From the NCBI GenBank assembly GCA_050693875.1, contig JBOGWP010000211.1, positions 1-13,192 on the forward strand: a stretch of 13,192 nt of DNA. Direction: 5' to 3'. Position 1 is the first letter of the stretch, and each line of letters starts with the position of its first letter. Under the pieces are notes generated by a model. It saw only the letters and a program-made list of their open reading frames with translations. It did not search any database and was not told where the DNA came from. Position numbers and translations under genes: made by a program. Shown in pieces: positions 1 through 6,651 of the stretch. The DNA comes from JBOGWP01 sp050693875 (GTDB lineage: Bacteria > Actinomycetota > CADDZG01 > JAHWKV01 > JBOGWP01).

Positions 1-648
1 CAGCAGGTTGTGCATCGCCGTCGTGATGCCTTCCTTTGCGCCGAAGATCGCCGAGCCGGCGACGAAGACGCGGGCGCCGGCCTTGCACGCCTCGCCGATG
101 GTGTGCGGCTCGATGCCGCCGTCCACCTCCAGGTCGCAGCCGGGCCGCGCCCGGTCGATCAGCTCGCGCACCCGGCGGACCTTCGGCAGCACGCCCTTGA
201 TGAACTGCTGCCCGCCGAAGCCGGGGTTGACCGTCATCACCAGCAGGTGGTCGACCGAGCCGAGGACGTGGCGGACCAGTTCGAGCGGCGTGTGGGGGTT
301 GAGCGCCACCCCGGCGCCCGCCCCGAGCCGGCGGATCTCGTTCAGGGTCCGGTGGAGATGGACCTGCGCCTCAGGATGCACGATGACGATCTCGCAGCCG
401 GCGTTGACGTAATCCTCGATGTAGCGCTCGGCGTTCTCGATCATGAGATGGGCCTCGAACATGAGGGACGTCGCCGTTCGGCAGGCCTTGATCACGTCGG
501 CGCCGAACGTGAGGTTGGGGACGAAGTGCCCGTCCATCACGTCCCACTGAATGGCGTCGACGCCCGCGGCCTCGAGCTCCTTGCAGGCGTCGCCCAGGGC
601 CGCCTGGTTGGCGTTGAGGACGGAGGGAACGATCTTGGGAGATCTCAC
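1..648 (-). CDS. rpe: Ribulose-phosphate 3-epimerase (3' end cut by window edge)
   Basis: Interconverts ribulose-5-phosphate and xylulose-5-phosphate in the Calvin and pentose phosphate pathways; cytosolic TIM barrel. Translating the minus strand from GTG at 648 gives 216 codons open to the window edge. Family landmarks appear in order: IVPSVLNAN at the N-terminus, the metal-site motif WDVMDGHFVPN near residue 40, FEAHLMI near 70, VHPEAQVHLHRTL near 105, VALNPHTPL, the phosphate-loop motif MTVNPGFGGQ near 150, then LEVDGGI and FVAGSAIFG. Only a few C-terminal residues should be missing, since family members are about 220-230 aa. The GTG start has a purine-rich GGAGAGGG 8 nt upstream and overlaps the stop of a short upstream ORF (GTGA). 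Its role beside prk and rbcLS is regeneration of the RuBisCO precursor. Assignment is firm; the start is likely but not proven. Confidence 0.95.
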   Translation of the reverse strand, partial: MRSPKIVPSVLNANQAALGDACKELEAAGVDAIQWDVMDGHFVPNLTFGADVIKACRTATSLMFEAHLMIENAERYIEDYVNAGCEIVIVHPEAQVHLHRTLNEIRRLGAGAGVALNPHTPLELVRHVLGSVDHLLVMTVNPGFGGQQFIKGVLPKVRRVRELIDRARPGCDLEVDGGIEPHTIGEACKAGARVFVAGSAIFGAKEGITTAMHNLL

Positions 649-725
649 CGCGCGAACCCTCTCCAGCTCGGAGGCCGCCCGAGCTGCTCGCTCGTCCGTG
701 TGCCGAGGTAGAGATCGGTCTTCAT
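645..725 (-). CDS. Possible 26-aa leader peptide ORF upstream of rpe
   Basis: An ATG at 725 opens a 26-codon frame (begins MKTDLYLGTR, ends WRGFAR) whose TGA overlaps the GTG start of rpe as GTGA, the arrangement expected for translational coupling. A weak purine stretch (GGGAGCGAGG) lies just upstream. No family is recognised. It could be a regulatory leader peptide, an aid to translating rpe, or a chance frame in a GC-rich leader. The seen facts are the frame, the overlap and the weak ribosome site; function is not inferable. Confidence 0.3.
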   Translation of the reverse strand: MKTDLYLGTRTSEQLGRPPSWRGFAR

Positions 726-958
726 GCGCCTCGCTCCCATGGTCGGACGCTTACCTTCCCGATGTATGTGCCCAACATCGCGGCCACTTCACCGCCCAAA
801 TCCCGAAGTGGCGCGCGGCGCCAATGGCTCGGCGGGCCCGCGAGGCTGCGTCGTCCTAATAAGGTACCCATTCGCGGTCGCGCTCGCCCATTCCCCGGCG
901 GGCGGATTTGCTTCGACAGCTGAGGGGGAGGCCGTCTCACCCCTCTGTGCGGTGCGCC
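726..958. other. Intergenic region between rpe and the helical protein gene
   Basis: No convincing gene is seen in these 233 nt between two minus-strand genes. It should hold the promoter of rpe and the 3' end of the upstream transcript. At its edge, an 11-bp stem with one bulged base (954-964 pairing with 968-979, loop CAC) overlaps the stop codon of the upstream gene. A second stem (GAGGGG 922-927 with CCCCTC 940-945) follows. Neither has a T tract, so they are weak terminator candidates at best. Confidence 0.4.
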
Positions 959-1510
959 TCACCCCACGGGTGGAGGCGCCGGCCGGGAGGGCCCACGACG
1001 GGACTCCGGAATGGGGGGTGGCTCGCCGGGCACGTCCTCCGGAACCTGCGCGAAGACGGAAGGGTACATCGACCGGATGCTGCCGCTGAGCTTCACCACG
1101 TCGTCGTTGCCGGTCTCGAGTTGGGCGGCCTTCTTGATCGCCCACACCGCGCCCTCACTGTCGCCGGCGCGAGCGAGCATCTCCGCCGCCGCAGCGAGCA
1201 CCTTCCAGACCTCCGTTCCCCTGCGGTAGCGGCGGGCCGCGTCGACGGCGAGGTCGCGGATCTTCGGCACAAACTCGGTGGGCTGGCGCGCCTCGGCCAG
1301 CCCGAGGATGGTGGTGACGGTTGCGTAGGTGTAGGCGGCGAGGGCGTGGGCCCGGTCGAAGGAGGACAGCATCGCGCCGCGGCCGAGCAGCCGCACCGCC
1401 TCCTCCCGAAGCTCCGGGGCCTTGGCGAGAGCCTCCTCGACCTCGCCGGTCCCGAGCTGGCGCTGCGCCGCCAGCACCCGCTCGAACAGCTCTTTCGCCC
1501 TCGGCATCAT
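959..1510 (-). CDS. Helical TPR-like protein of unknown function
   Basis: 183-aa protein beginning MMPRAKELFERV. Residues 1 to about 145 are a succession of amphipathic helices rich in Ala, Leu and Arg. One segment (about residues 100-125) has the TPR-like pattern EVWKVLAAAAEMLARAGDSE followed by WAIKKAAQLE. The last 25 residues are Pro/Arg-rich and probably disordered. No signal peptide or membrane segment is seen. The frame stays open upstream to 1777, but that extension is Arg/Ser-rich and is encoded by direct repeats. The start is therefore placed at ATG 1510, where a TAGGCT -10 element sits 7 nt upstream and implies a leaderless transcript. ATG 1507 is an equivalent choice. It lies between rpe and prk, so a link to carbon fixation is possible but is supported by position only. 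Confidence 0.65.
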   Translation of the reverse strand: MMPRAKELFERVLAAQRQLGTGEVEEALAKAPELREEAVRLLGRGAMLSSFDRAHALAAYTYATVTTILGLAEARQPTEFVPKIRDLAVDAARRYRRGTEVWKVLAAAAEMLARAGDSEGAVWAIKKAAQLETGNDDVVKLSGSIRSMYPSVFAQVPEDVPGEPPPIPESRRGPSRPAPPPVG

Positions 1511-1546
1511 GGGGCAAAGCCTACGACGCGAACGCGCCGTCGCGAA
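1511..1546 (-). promoter_or_regulatory. Candidate leaderless promoter of the helical protein gene
   Basis: On the minus strand a TANNNT-type -10 (TAGGCT, 1523-1518) lies 7 nt before ATG 1510. A TTCGCG hexamer (1546-1541) lies 17 nt further upstream at the -35 position. The spacing fits a leaderless transcript starting at or next to the ATG, and there is no Shine-Dalgarno sequence. The whole element is inside a 37-nt direct repeat. The -35 is weak; the -10 call rests on the same hexamer recurring before the CaX gene. Confidence 0.45.
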
Positions 1547-1622
1547 GGGCCGCGACGCGGTGGTGTCGTCGGACGAGTTGACGCAGGCAAAGCCTACGAC
1601 GCGAACGCGCCGTCGCGAAGGG
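1513..1622. repeat. Direct repeat A: two identical 37-nt copies
   Basis: Copies at 1513-1549 and 1586-1622 are identical over 37 nt (begin GGCAAAGCCTACGACGCG, end CGTCGCGAAGGG), 73 nt apart. Read on the minus strand, each carries the TTCGCG ... TAGGCT promoter-like pair. The proximal copy ends 3 nt before the start codon of the gene at 959-1510. Copy 2 overlaps repeat B by its last 11 nt. Confidence 0.85.
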
Positions 1623-1717
1623 GGTGAGCAGGTGCCGGAAGGAGAGCGAGAACCTGCCCGCCCTCGACCACCCCGACGCCGAGTCGCGAAGGGGGTGAGC
1701 AGGTGCCGGAAGGAGAG
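1612..1717. repeat. Direct repeat B: two identical 35-nt copies
   Basis: Copies at 1612-1646 and 1683-1717 match over 35 nt (begin GTCGCGAAGGGGGTGAGC, end GGAAGGAGAG), with a period of 71 nt close to the 73 nt of repeat A. The spacer between copies (1647-1682) is unrelated. Minus-strand translation repeats the peptide SFRHLLTPFAT, but codon phase and composition look non-coding. Origin could be local duplication or a dispersed intergenic repeat family. Confidence 0.8.
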
Positions 1718-1911
1718 CCGCCCCGGAACCACGGTTGCACCCGGAGGGGGGTGGGGATGATAGATTTCGCCACTCACGTCTTTGTTGAGGGGCGCCCGCC
1801 CCCCGGATTTTGAGGGTCACTCCGCGAGGGGAGGACTATCTCCTCCGGCGGACCCCCCTCGGCGGGTGATGCGTGGCGCCCGCAGCAATGCCTAGCCTGG
1901 AGGTGAGAACA
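1718..1911 (+). promoter_or_regulatory. Upstream region of phosphoribulokinase
   Basis: No gene is seen here. It holds a TAGATT hexamer (1761-1766) that could be a -10 and a GGAGGA-N5-TCCTCC inverted repeat (1830-1846) that could be an operator or hairpin. Just before the chosen prk start is a strong ribosome site, GGAGGTGAG (1899-1907). The individual promoter assignments are tentative. Confidence 0.35.
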
Positions 1912-2904
1912 TTGGTCACAACGCGCGCCACCATCGGGAGCACCAGGGCATTCGTCCCGCACCGACAGCTGCGGCCGGTGATGCTCGGAGTCGTGGGGGA
2001 TTCGGCCGCAGGCAAGACGACACTCACCGACGGGATCGTCAACATCTTCGGCGCGCACCGCGTGACCGCGATCTGCATCGACGACTACCACAAGTACGAC
2101 CGGGAGGCGCGCAAGGAGCTCAACATCACCCCCCTCCACCCGGACTGCAACTACATGGAGATCATGGAGCAGCACCTCCAGCTGCTCGCGCTCGGCGAGC
2201 CGATCCTCAAGCCCGTCTACAACCACAGCAACGGGACGCTCGACGCGCCGGAGCTCGTGGAGCCGAAGGACTACGTCGTCACCGAAGGGCTCCTCGCCTA
2301 TCACACGAAGGTGCTGCGCGCCGCCTTCGACGTCAAGGTCTACCTCGACCCCTCCGAGGACCTCCGGCGGGCGTGGAAGATCAAGCGCGACACCGCGAAG
2401 CGCAACTACACGGTGGACCAGGTCCTGGCGGACCTCGAGAAGCGCGAGCCCGACTCTCAGGCCTTCATCCGTCCGCAGCGGGGAAGCTCCGACATCGTGG
2501 TTCGCTTCTATCCGCCGAGCGGCGATACCGACGCCGATCCGGGTCACTACAACGTCCGGCTGGTGCTCCGCCCGACGCTCCCCCATCCCTACCTTGCCGA
2601 GATCGCTTCGGAGACCCGCACCTCCTCCTACGAGCCGATCCGATTCCACCTCGCCCGCGACCGTGGGATGCCCGTCGACGTGCTGGAGATCGACGGGACG
2701 GTGCCGCCCGACGTCTCGCAGGCGGCCGAGAAGATCATCTGGGAGCGCATGCACCCCTCGGGCGACGGCGAGATCCTGAATCCCGATGCGATCGGGGTGT
2801 TCTACGACGGAAACAAGACTCGGCGCTCCGAGTCGCTGGCCCTCACCCAGCTGCTCATCGTCTTCCAGCTGATCGGCGCCCGCGCCTCCTCCTCCGAAAG
2901 CTGA
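1912..2904 (+). CDS. prk: Phosphoribulokinase
   Basis: ATP-dependent phosphorylation of ribulose-5-phosphate to ribulose-1,5-bisphosphate, the step that commits carbon to RuBisCO; cytosolic. 330 aa from TTG 1912, chosen because GGAGGTG lies 6 nt upstream. GTG 1873 and ATG 1888 are in frame but have no good ribosome site. ATG 1981 would remove a non-conserved 23-residue lead. Motifs: P-loop GDSAAGKT (residues 29-36), CIDDYHKYDR, the substrate-loop segment KPVYNHSNGTLD, VVTEGLL (Walker B region), WKIKRDTAKR and PDSQAFIRPQ near the middle, as in the cyanobacterial/plant-type (class II) enzymes. The P-loop spelling GDSAAGKTT differs from the usual GDSGCGKST and lacks the redox-active Cys of plant and cyanobacterial forms, so thioredoxin control at that site is unlikely. 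A hairpin follows the stop. The next gene is 122 nt away, so prk may be monocistronic. Confidence 0.93.
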   Translation: MVTTRATIGSTRAFVPHRQLRPVMLGVVGDSAAGKTTLTDGIVNIFGAHRVTAICIDDYHKYDREARKELNITPLHPDCNYMEIMEQHLQLLALGEPILKPVYNHSNGTLDAPELVEPKDYVVTEGLLAYHTKVLRAAFDVKVYLDPSEDLRRAWKIKRDTAKRNYTVDQVLADLEKREPDSQAFIRPQRGSSDIVVRFYPPSGDTDADPGHYNVRLVLRPTLPHPYLAEIASETRTSSYEPIRFHLARDRGMPVDVLEIDGTVPPDVSQAAEKIIWERMHPSGDGEILNPDAIGVFYDGNKTRRSESLALTQLLIVFQLIGARASSSES

Positions 2905-2909
2905 CCGCG

Positions 2910-2925
2910 GGGAGCCCAGGCTCCC
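2910..2925 (+). terminator. Hairpin after prk
   Basis: GGGAGCC-CA-GGCTCCC forms a perfect inverted repeat starting 5 nt after the prk stop codon, followed by TTCCG. The T tract is very short, so this is a weak or factor-assisted terminator candidate. Confidence 0.4.
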
Positions 2926-3026
2926 TTCCGCAGACCGCCTGACGGGCGCCGAGGCGTTCCTCCATGCGCGCTCTATATGCGGCCGGCACTTACGCAGGCG
3001 GGCGCGGTTGTGGCTTGATTGCGCCC

Positions 3027-3542
3027 ATGAGCCTTCACCCCGCCAGGGCCGCGGCGCTTGTGGCCCGTGCTCGAGTCGGAGTAGCCCAGGCGGGCAGCGT
3101 TGAGGAGGCGCTCGAGGTCGTCGCCGCCCTCCTCGAGCCCCATCTCCCCGTCTCGCGGATCAGCCTCCTGAAGGGCCCCAGCGAGCGGCGGCTCACCGTC
3201 GCCGGGGTCTGGCCTCCCGGGCCCCGCAGGCTCGGCCGGGGGACCGAGATCTCGCTCGCGGTCACCTGTCTCGCAGCCGCGGTCCTCGAAGACCGTCCGA
3301 TCGTCGAGGGGGAATGTGCGTCTCCGCCGCTCCTGGCCGAGTGGGCGCTGGCCTCCGAGGGCCTCAAGGGGTGGATTGCCGTCCCGGTCCACCAGGGGGC
3401 CCGCATCCGGGGAGTCCTCTGGTTTGCGGCCGAGGCCACCGATGCCTTCCGCCTCGAGCACGTCCCGGTCTTCCGCGAGCTCGCTGCTACGATCGAGGCG
3501 CAGGTGCTGAAGCTCGGAGAGCGAGCCGCGTCGAACCCCTAA
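3027..3542 (+). CDS. Small GAF-like domain protein
   Basis: 171-aa soluble protein, essentially one GAF-like fold (about residues 20-165). It shows an N-terminal helix (VGVAQAGSVEEALEVVAALL), the strand SRISLLKGP, a variable ligand-pocket region with two Cys (residues about 80 and 97), then WIAVPVHQGARIRGVLWFAA, the typical GAF strand-turn-strand, and a closing helix. No kinase, cyclase or DNA-binding domain is attached, so it would act as a stand-alone sensor or partner of another protein. ATG 3027 is chosen over the in-frame ATG 2964 because conserved-looking sequence begins there. No Shine-Dalgarno is visible, so a leaderless start is possible. It lies between prk and the convergent LysR gene; a signalling role in carbon fixation is inference from position. 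Confidence 0.7.
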   Translation: MSLHPARAAALVARARVGVAQAGSVEEALEVVAALLEPHLPVSRISLLKGPSERRLTVAGVWPPGPRRLGRGTEISLAVTCLAAAVLEDRPIVEGECASPPLLAEWALASEGLKGWIAVPVHQGARIRGVLWFAAEATDAFRLEHVPVFRELAATIEAQVLKLGERAASNP

Positions 3543-3546
3543 GGCT

Positions 3547-3564
3547 CCGGCGCCCTGGCGCCGG
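3547..3564. terminator. Bidirectional hairpin between convergent genes
   Basis: CCGGCGCC-CT-GGCGCCGG fills the 23-nt gap between the stop codons of the GAF-like gene (+) and the LysR gene (-). It can fold as a 7-bp GC stem with a CCTG loop on either strand. No T tract follows in either direction, so efficiency is uncertain. Confidence 0.45.
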
Positions 3565-3565
3565 C

Positions 3566-4480
3566 TCAGCCTGCCCGGAGCCAGTCGCGGACCGCGCGGC
3601 TGCCCTCCCCCGAGCGAAGAAGGTCGAGAAAGGCGAGGGCGGTTCCGGCAAGGCGGTCGCGTTCGAGGTAAAGGACGTACCACGACCTGCGCAACGGGGT
3701 GCCCCGGACCGGGATCTGGATGAGCGCGCCCGAGGCGAGCTCGGCGTTGGCCGCATGGTGGGAGAGCAGCGTCACCCCGAGACCGGCCGCCGCGGCCTGT
3801 TTCACCGCGCCGTTGCTTCCCAGCGTCATGATCGACCGCGGCTCGATCCCGGCGTCGGCGAAGAACTCCTCGGTGGTCTGGCGCGTGCCCGATCCCGGCT
3901 CGCGCAGAAGCCAGGTCTCCCGGGCCAGGACGAGGGGCTCGACGACGCGCTGGGCGGCCAGCGGACTTTCGGGGCCGCCGACGACGACGAGCTCGTTGTC
4001 GAGAAAGGGCTCCCCGACGATGCCCCGCTCGACCGGCGGCCGTCCTCCCACCGCGAGGTCGGCGTCGCGGGACAGCAGCCGCTCGAGCACCCAGGCCCGG
4101 TTGCCGACCTCGACTCGGAACTGAACCTCGGGGTGGCGCTCGCGAAAGAGCTTCAGGATGGGCGGCACGACGTACTCCCCTGCCGTGGTGACGGCGGCGA
4201 GGTGCAGGTGCCCGGTGCGGCCGGCGACCTCCTGGACGCGGCGGACGGCCTGCTCGGCGAGGCCGAGAATCTGACCGGCGTACCGCGCAAGCTCCGTCCC
4301 GGCCGGCGTGAGCCGGATCCCTCGGCCTTCGCGCTCGATCAGCTCGACGCCCATCTCACGCTGCAGCGCGGCCACGGTCGCCGAGACGGAAGGTTCGGTC
4401 ACGACCAGGGCGGCGGCTGCGCCTCGGATCGACCCGGAGCGGGCGACCTCGAGGAACGTTCGCAGCTGCCCGAAGGTCAT
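3566..4480 (-). CDS. cbbR: LysR-type transcriptional regulator, CbbR candidate
   Basis: 304-aa LysR-family activator. Residues 1-60 are the winged helix-turn-helix (MTFGQLRTFLEVARSGSIRG ... TEPSVSATVAALQREMG, then the wing LIEREGRGIRLTPAG). Residues about 90-295 are the periplasmic-binding-protein-like effector domain, with GRTGHLHLAAVTTAGEY opening it and LLSRDADLAVGGRP and AAAGLGVTLLS further on. ATG 4480 has a strong GGAGGAGGGAGG ribosome site. It is transcribed divergently from rbcL with 145 nt between the start codons, the classical arrangement for CbbR, which senses Calvin-cycle metabolites and activates the RuBisCO operon. The LysR family call is firm; the CbbR role follows from position and family knowledge. 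Confidence 0.88.
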   Translation of the reverse strand: MTFGQLRTFLEVARSGSIRGAAAALVVTEPSVSATVAALQREMGVELIEREGRGIRLTPAGTELARYAGQILGLAEQAVRRVQEVAGRTGHLHLAAVTTAGEYVVPPILKLFRERHPEVQFRVEVGNRAWVLERLLSRDADLAVGGRPPVERGIVGEPFLDNELVVVGGPESPLAAQRVVEPLVLARETWLLREPGSGTRQTTEEFFADAGIEPRSIMTLGSNGAVKQAAAAGLGVTLLSHHAANAELASGALIQIPVRGTPLRRSWYVLYLERDRLAGTALAFLDLLRSGEGSRAVRDWLRAG

Positions 4481-4625
4481 TCCGCCTCCCTCCTCCGACG
4501 CTCAAAGATAACCTAAACCCTAAGAATGCTCTCCATAGTTTAAATTGTTTTCTTCTCCATCGGTGGGTACGGTTACAGCGTCAGGGAGGCAAGGTCCTCG
4601 CGGCGACGACCGGACGGAGGTGGAG
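4481..4625. promoter_or_regulatory. Divergent cbbR-rbcL control region
   Basis: 4501-4560 is strikingly AT-rich in a GC-rich window and separates the divergent LysR and rbcL genes. It contains an inverted repeat TAAAC (4514-4518) / GTTTA (4538-4542) with a 19-nt spacer. It also contains a T-N11-A pair (4514 to 4526) of the kind bound by LysR regulators, and a run of TAA-containing steps (ATAACCTAAACCCTAAG). The rbcL ribosome site GGAGG (4616-4620) closes the region. Exact -10/-35 positions are not assigned. Confidence 0.6.
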
Positions 4626-6101
4626 ATGGCAGGCAATGGAAGCAGCGGTGACGGCCAGAAGAAGGAGCGTTCCCGCTTCACGTCGGGGGTCATCCCCTAC
4701 AAGGAGATGGGTTACTACCGGCCCGACTACGAGCCCGAGGACACCGACATCCTCGCGGCGTTCCGGATCACTCCCCAGCCCGAGGTGGAGGCCGAGGAGG
4801 CCGGTGCCGCGGTCGCCGGCGAGTCCTCGACGGCCACATGGACCGTGGTGTGGACCGACCAGCTGACCGCCTACGAGAACTACCAGGGCAAGTGCTACAA
4901 GGTGGAGAAGGTCCCCAACTCCGACCCGCCCCAGTACATCGCCTACATCGCCTACAAGCTCGACCTGTTCGAGGAGGGCTCGATCCCCAACCTGACCTCC
5001 TCGATCATCGGGAACGTGTTCGGCTTCAAGGCGCTCAAGGCGCTCCGCCTCGAGGACATGCGCATCCCGCCCGAGTACGTGAAGACCTTCCAGGGGCCGC
5101 CGCACGGCGTCATCGTCGAGCGCGAGATGCTCAACAAGTACGGCCGGCCGCTGCTCGGCGCCACCATCAAGCCGAAGCTCGGCCTGTCGCCCCGCAACTA
5201 CGGCCGTGTCGTCTACGAGGCGCTCCGCGGCGGGCTCGACTTCTCCAAGGACGACGAGAACATCAACTCCCAGGCGTTCAACCGCTGGCGTGACCGCTAC
5301 CTGTACTGCATGGAGGCCGTGAACCGCTCGGTCGAGGAGACCGGCGAGATCAAGGGTCACTACCTCAACGTCACGGCAGCGACCATGGAGGAGATGTACA
5401 AGCGGGCCGAGTTCGCCAAGGAGGTCGGCAGCATCATCATCATGATCGACCTCACCATCGGCTTCACCGCGATGACGTCGATGTCGAAGTGGGCCCGTGA
5501 GAACTCGATGATCCTGCACCTCCACCGCGCCGGGCATGCCACCTACACCCGCCAGAAGACCCACGGGGTCAACTTTCGTGTCATCGCGCAGTGGTGCCGC
5601 TTGCTCGGCGTCGACCACATCCACGCCGGGACCGTCGTGGGCAAGCTCGAGGGCGACCCCAACGCCATCAAGGGTTACTACAAGCGCTGTCTGGAGGACT
5701 ACAACAAGAAGGACCCGCGGATCGGCTTCTACTTCGACCAGGACTGGGTCCACCTGCCGGGTGTCATGCCGGTCGCGTCGGGCGGCATCCACGCCGGCCA
5801 GATGCACCAGCTGCTCCACTACCTCGGCGAGGACGTCGTGCTCCAGTTCGGTGGCGGGACGATCGGCCACCCGATGGGCGTCGCCGCCGGGGCGGCGGCC
5901 AACCGGGTCGCCGTCGAGGCGATGATCCAGGCCCGCAACGAGGGTCGCGACTACATGAAGGAAGGGCCGGACATCCTGAAGAGGGCAGCCAAGCACTCGA
6001 GGGAGCTGCAGGCAGCCCTCGACATCTGGGGCGACATCACCTTCGAGTACGCCTCCACCGACACGCCCGATGTCGTGGAGACCGCGACCCCCACGGGTTA
6101 G
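4626..6101 (+). CDS. rbcL: RuBisCO large subunit, form I red-type/IE-like
   Basis: Catalyses carboxylation of ribulose-1,5-bisphosphate; with the adjacent small subunit it should form the L8S8 enzyme. 491 aa from ATG 4626 (GGAGG 5 nt upstream); an in-frame start at 4545 would add 27 residues absent from the family. Catalytic residues are complete: KPK (K182, K184), the metal-site segment DFSKDDEN with the carbamylated Lys at K208 and D210/E211, HLHRAGHATYTRQKTHG, loop 6 GTVVGKLEGD with K340, MPVASGGIHAG and the phosphate-binding FGGGTIGHPMG. HLHRAGHATYTRQKTHG and WCRLLGVDHIHAG resemble red-type (IC/ID/IE) sequences rather than plant/cyanobacterial ones, and the cbbX neighbour agrees. Placement in form IE, seen in trace-gas-oxidising soil lineages, is inference that needs a tree. 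First gene of rbcL-rbcS-cbbX. Confidence 0.98.
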   Translation: MAGNGSSGDGQKKERSRFTSGVIPYKEMGYYRPDYEPEDTDILAAFRITPQPEVEAEEAGAAVAGESSTATWTVVWTDQLTAYENYQGKCYKVEKVPNSDPPQYIAYIAYKLDLFEEGSIPNLTSSIIGNVFGFKALKALRLEDMRIPPEYVKTFQGPPHGVIVEREMLNKYGRPLLGATIKPKLGLSPRNYGRVVYEALRGGLDFSKDDENINSQAFNRWRDRYLYCMEAVNRSVEETGEIKGHYLNVTAATMEEMYKRAEFAKEVGSIIIMIDLTIGFTAMTSMSKWARENSMILHLHRAGHATYTRQKTHGVNFRVIAQWCRLLGVDHIHAGTVVGKLEGDPNAIKGYYKRCLEDYNKKDPRIGFYFDQDWVHLPGVMPVASGGIHAGQMHQLLHYLGEDVVLQFGGGTIGHPMGVAAGAAANRVAVEAMIQARNEGRDYMKEGPDILKRAAKHSRELQAALDIWGDITFEYASTDTPDVVETATPTG

Positions 6102-6172
6102 CAGCTCGATCACGACCGAGCGAATACGGCGCCCCGACGAGGATAAGACCAGAAGAAGGAGGAAGTGGCGAG

Positions 6173-6619
6173 ATGCACATAACCCAGGGAACGTTTTCGT
6201 ACCTCCCGCCCCTCACGGACGAAGAGATCCACAAGCAGATCCAGTACGGCATCGACAACGGATGGGCGGTGGCAATCGAGTTCACCGACGACCCGCACCC
6301 CCGCAACGTCTACTGGCACATGTGGGGAATGCCGATGTTCGACATCAAGGACGCCTCCGCGGGCGCCTACGAGGTCAACCGATGCCGCGAGGCCTACCCG
6401 AACCAGTACATCCGGGTGTCGCTCTACAACCCGGCGCTCACGAAGATGACCACCGCGCTGCAGTTCCTGGTCAACCGGCCTGAGAACGAGCCCGGCTTCA
6501 CCCTGGTGCGGCAAGAGGCGCAGGATCGCGTGATCCGCTACACCGTGCGGCCGTACGCGACGGAGAAGCCGCACGGCGACCGGTATCCCGACGCGGGGTA
6601 CGAAGGCCACGGCAACTGA
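6173..6619 (+). CDS. rbcS: RuBisCO small subunit
   Basis: 148-aa small subunit that caps the L8 core. Begins MHITQGTFSYLPPLTDEEI, then the helix QIQYGIDNGWAVAIEFTD, DPHPRNVYWHMWGMPMFD, EVNRCREAYPNQYIRVSLYN and VNRPENEPGFTLVRQEAQDR. After residue 120 it continues as RYTVRPYATEKPHG to the end. That tail corresponds to the C-terminal hairpin extension of red-type small subunits and is missing from plant-type proteins, which supports the red-type assignment of the large subunit. ATG 6173 has an excellent AGGAGG (6158-6163) 9 nt upstream. It lies 71 nt after rbcL and 32 nt before cbbX on the same strand, so one operon. Confidence 0.97.
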   Translation: MHITQGTFSYLPPLTDEEIHKQIQYGIDNGWAVAIEFTDDPHPRNVYWHMWGMPMFDIKDASAGAYEVNRCREAYPNQYIRVSLYNPALTKMTTALQFLVNRPENEPGFTLVRQEAQDRVIRYTVRPYATEKPHGDRYPDAGYEGHGN

Positions 6620-6651
6620 GCCGGGCGGCCCAGATACAAGGAAGGTGACGG

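Noticed and set aside
722..940. 72-aa minus-strand frame upstream of rpe
   Set aside because: It ends in ATGA overlap with the 26-codon leader, but the translation is Arg/Pro-rich without a domain and has no good ribosome site.
1511..1777. N-terminal extension of the helical protein through the repeats
   Set aside because: The extra 89 residues are Arg/Ser/Pro-rich and come from direct repeats; ATG 1510 has a well-placed -10 element.
1774..2754. 326-codon minus-strand frame opposite prk
   Set aside because: Antisense shadow of phosphoribulokinase, with no motif of its own.
4581..6113. 510-codon minus-strand frame opposite rbcL
   Set aside because: Shadow frame typical of GC-rich coding DNA: it is antisense to an unmistakable RuBisCO large subunit and its Val/Leu/Asp/Arg-rich translation has no motif.
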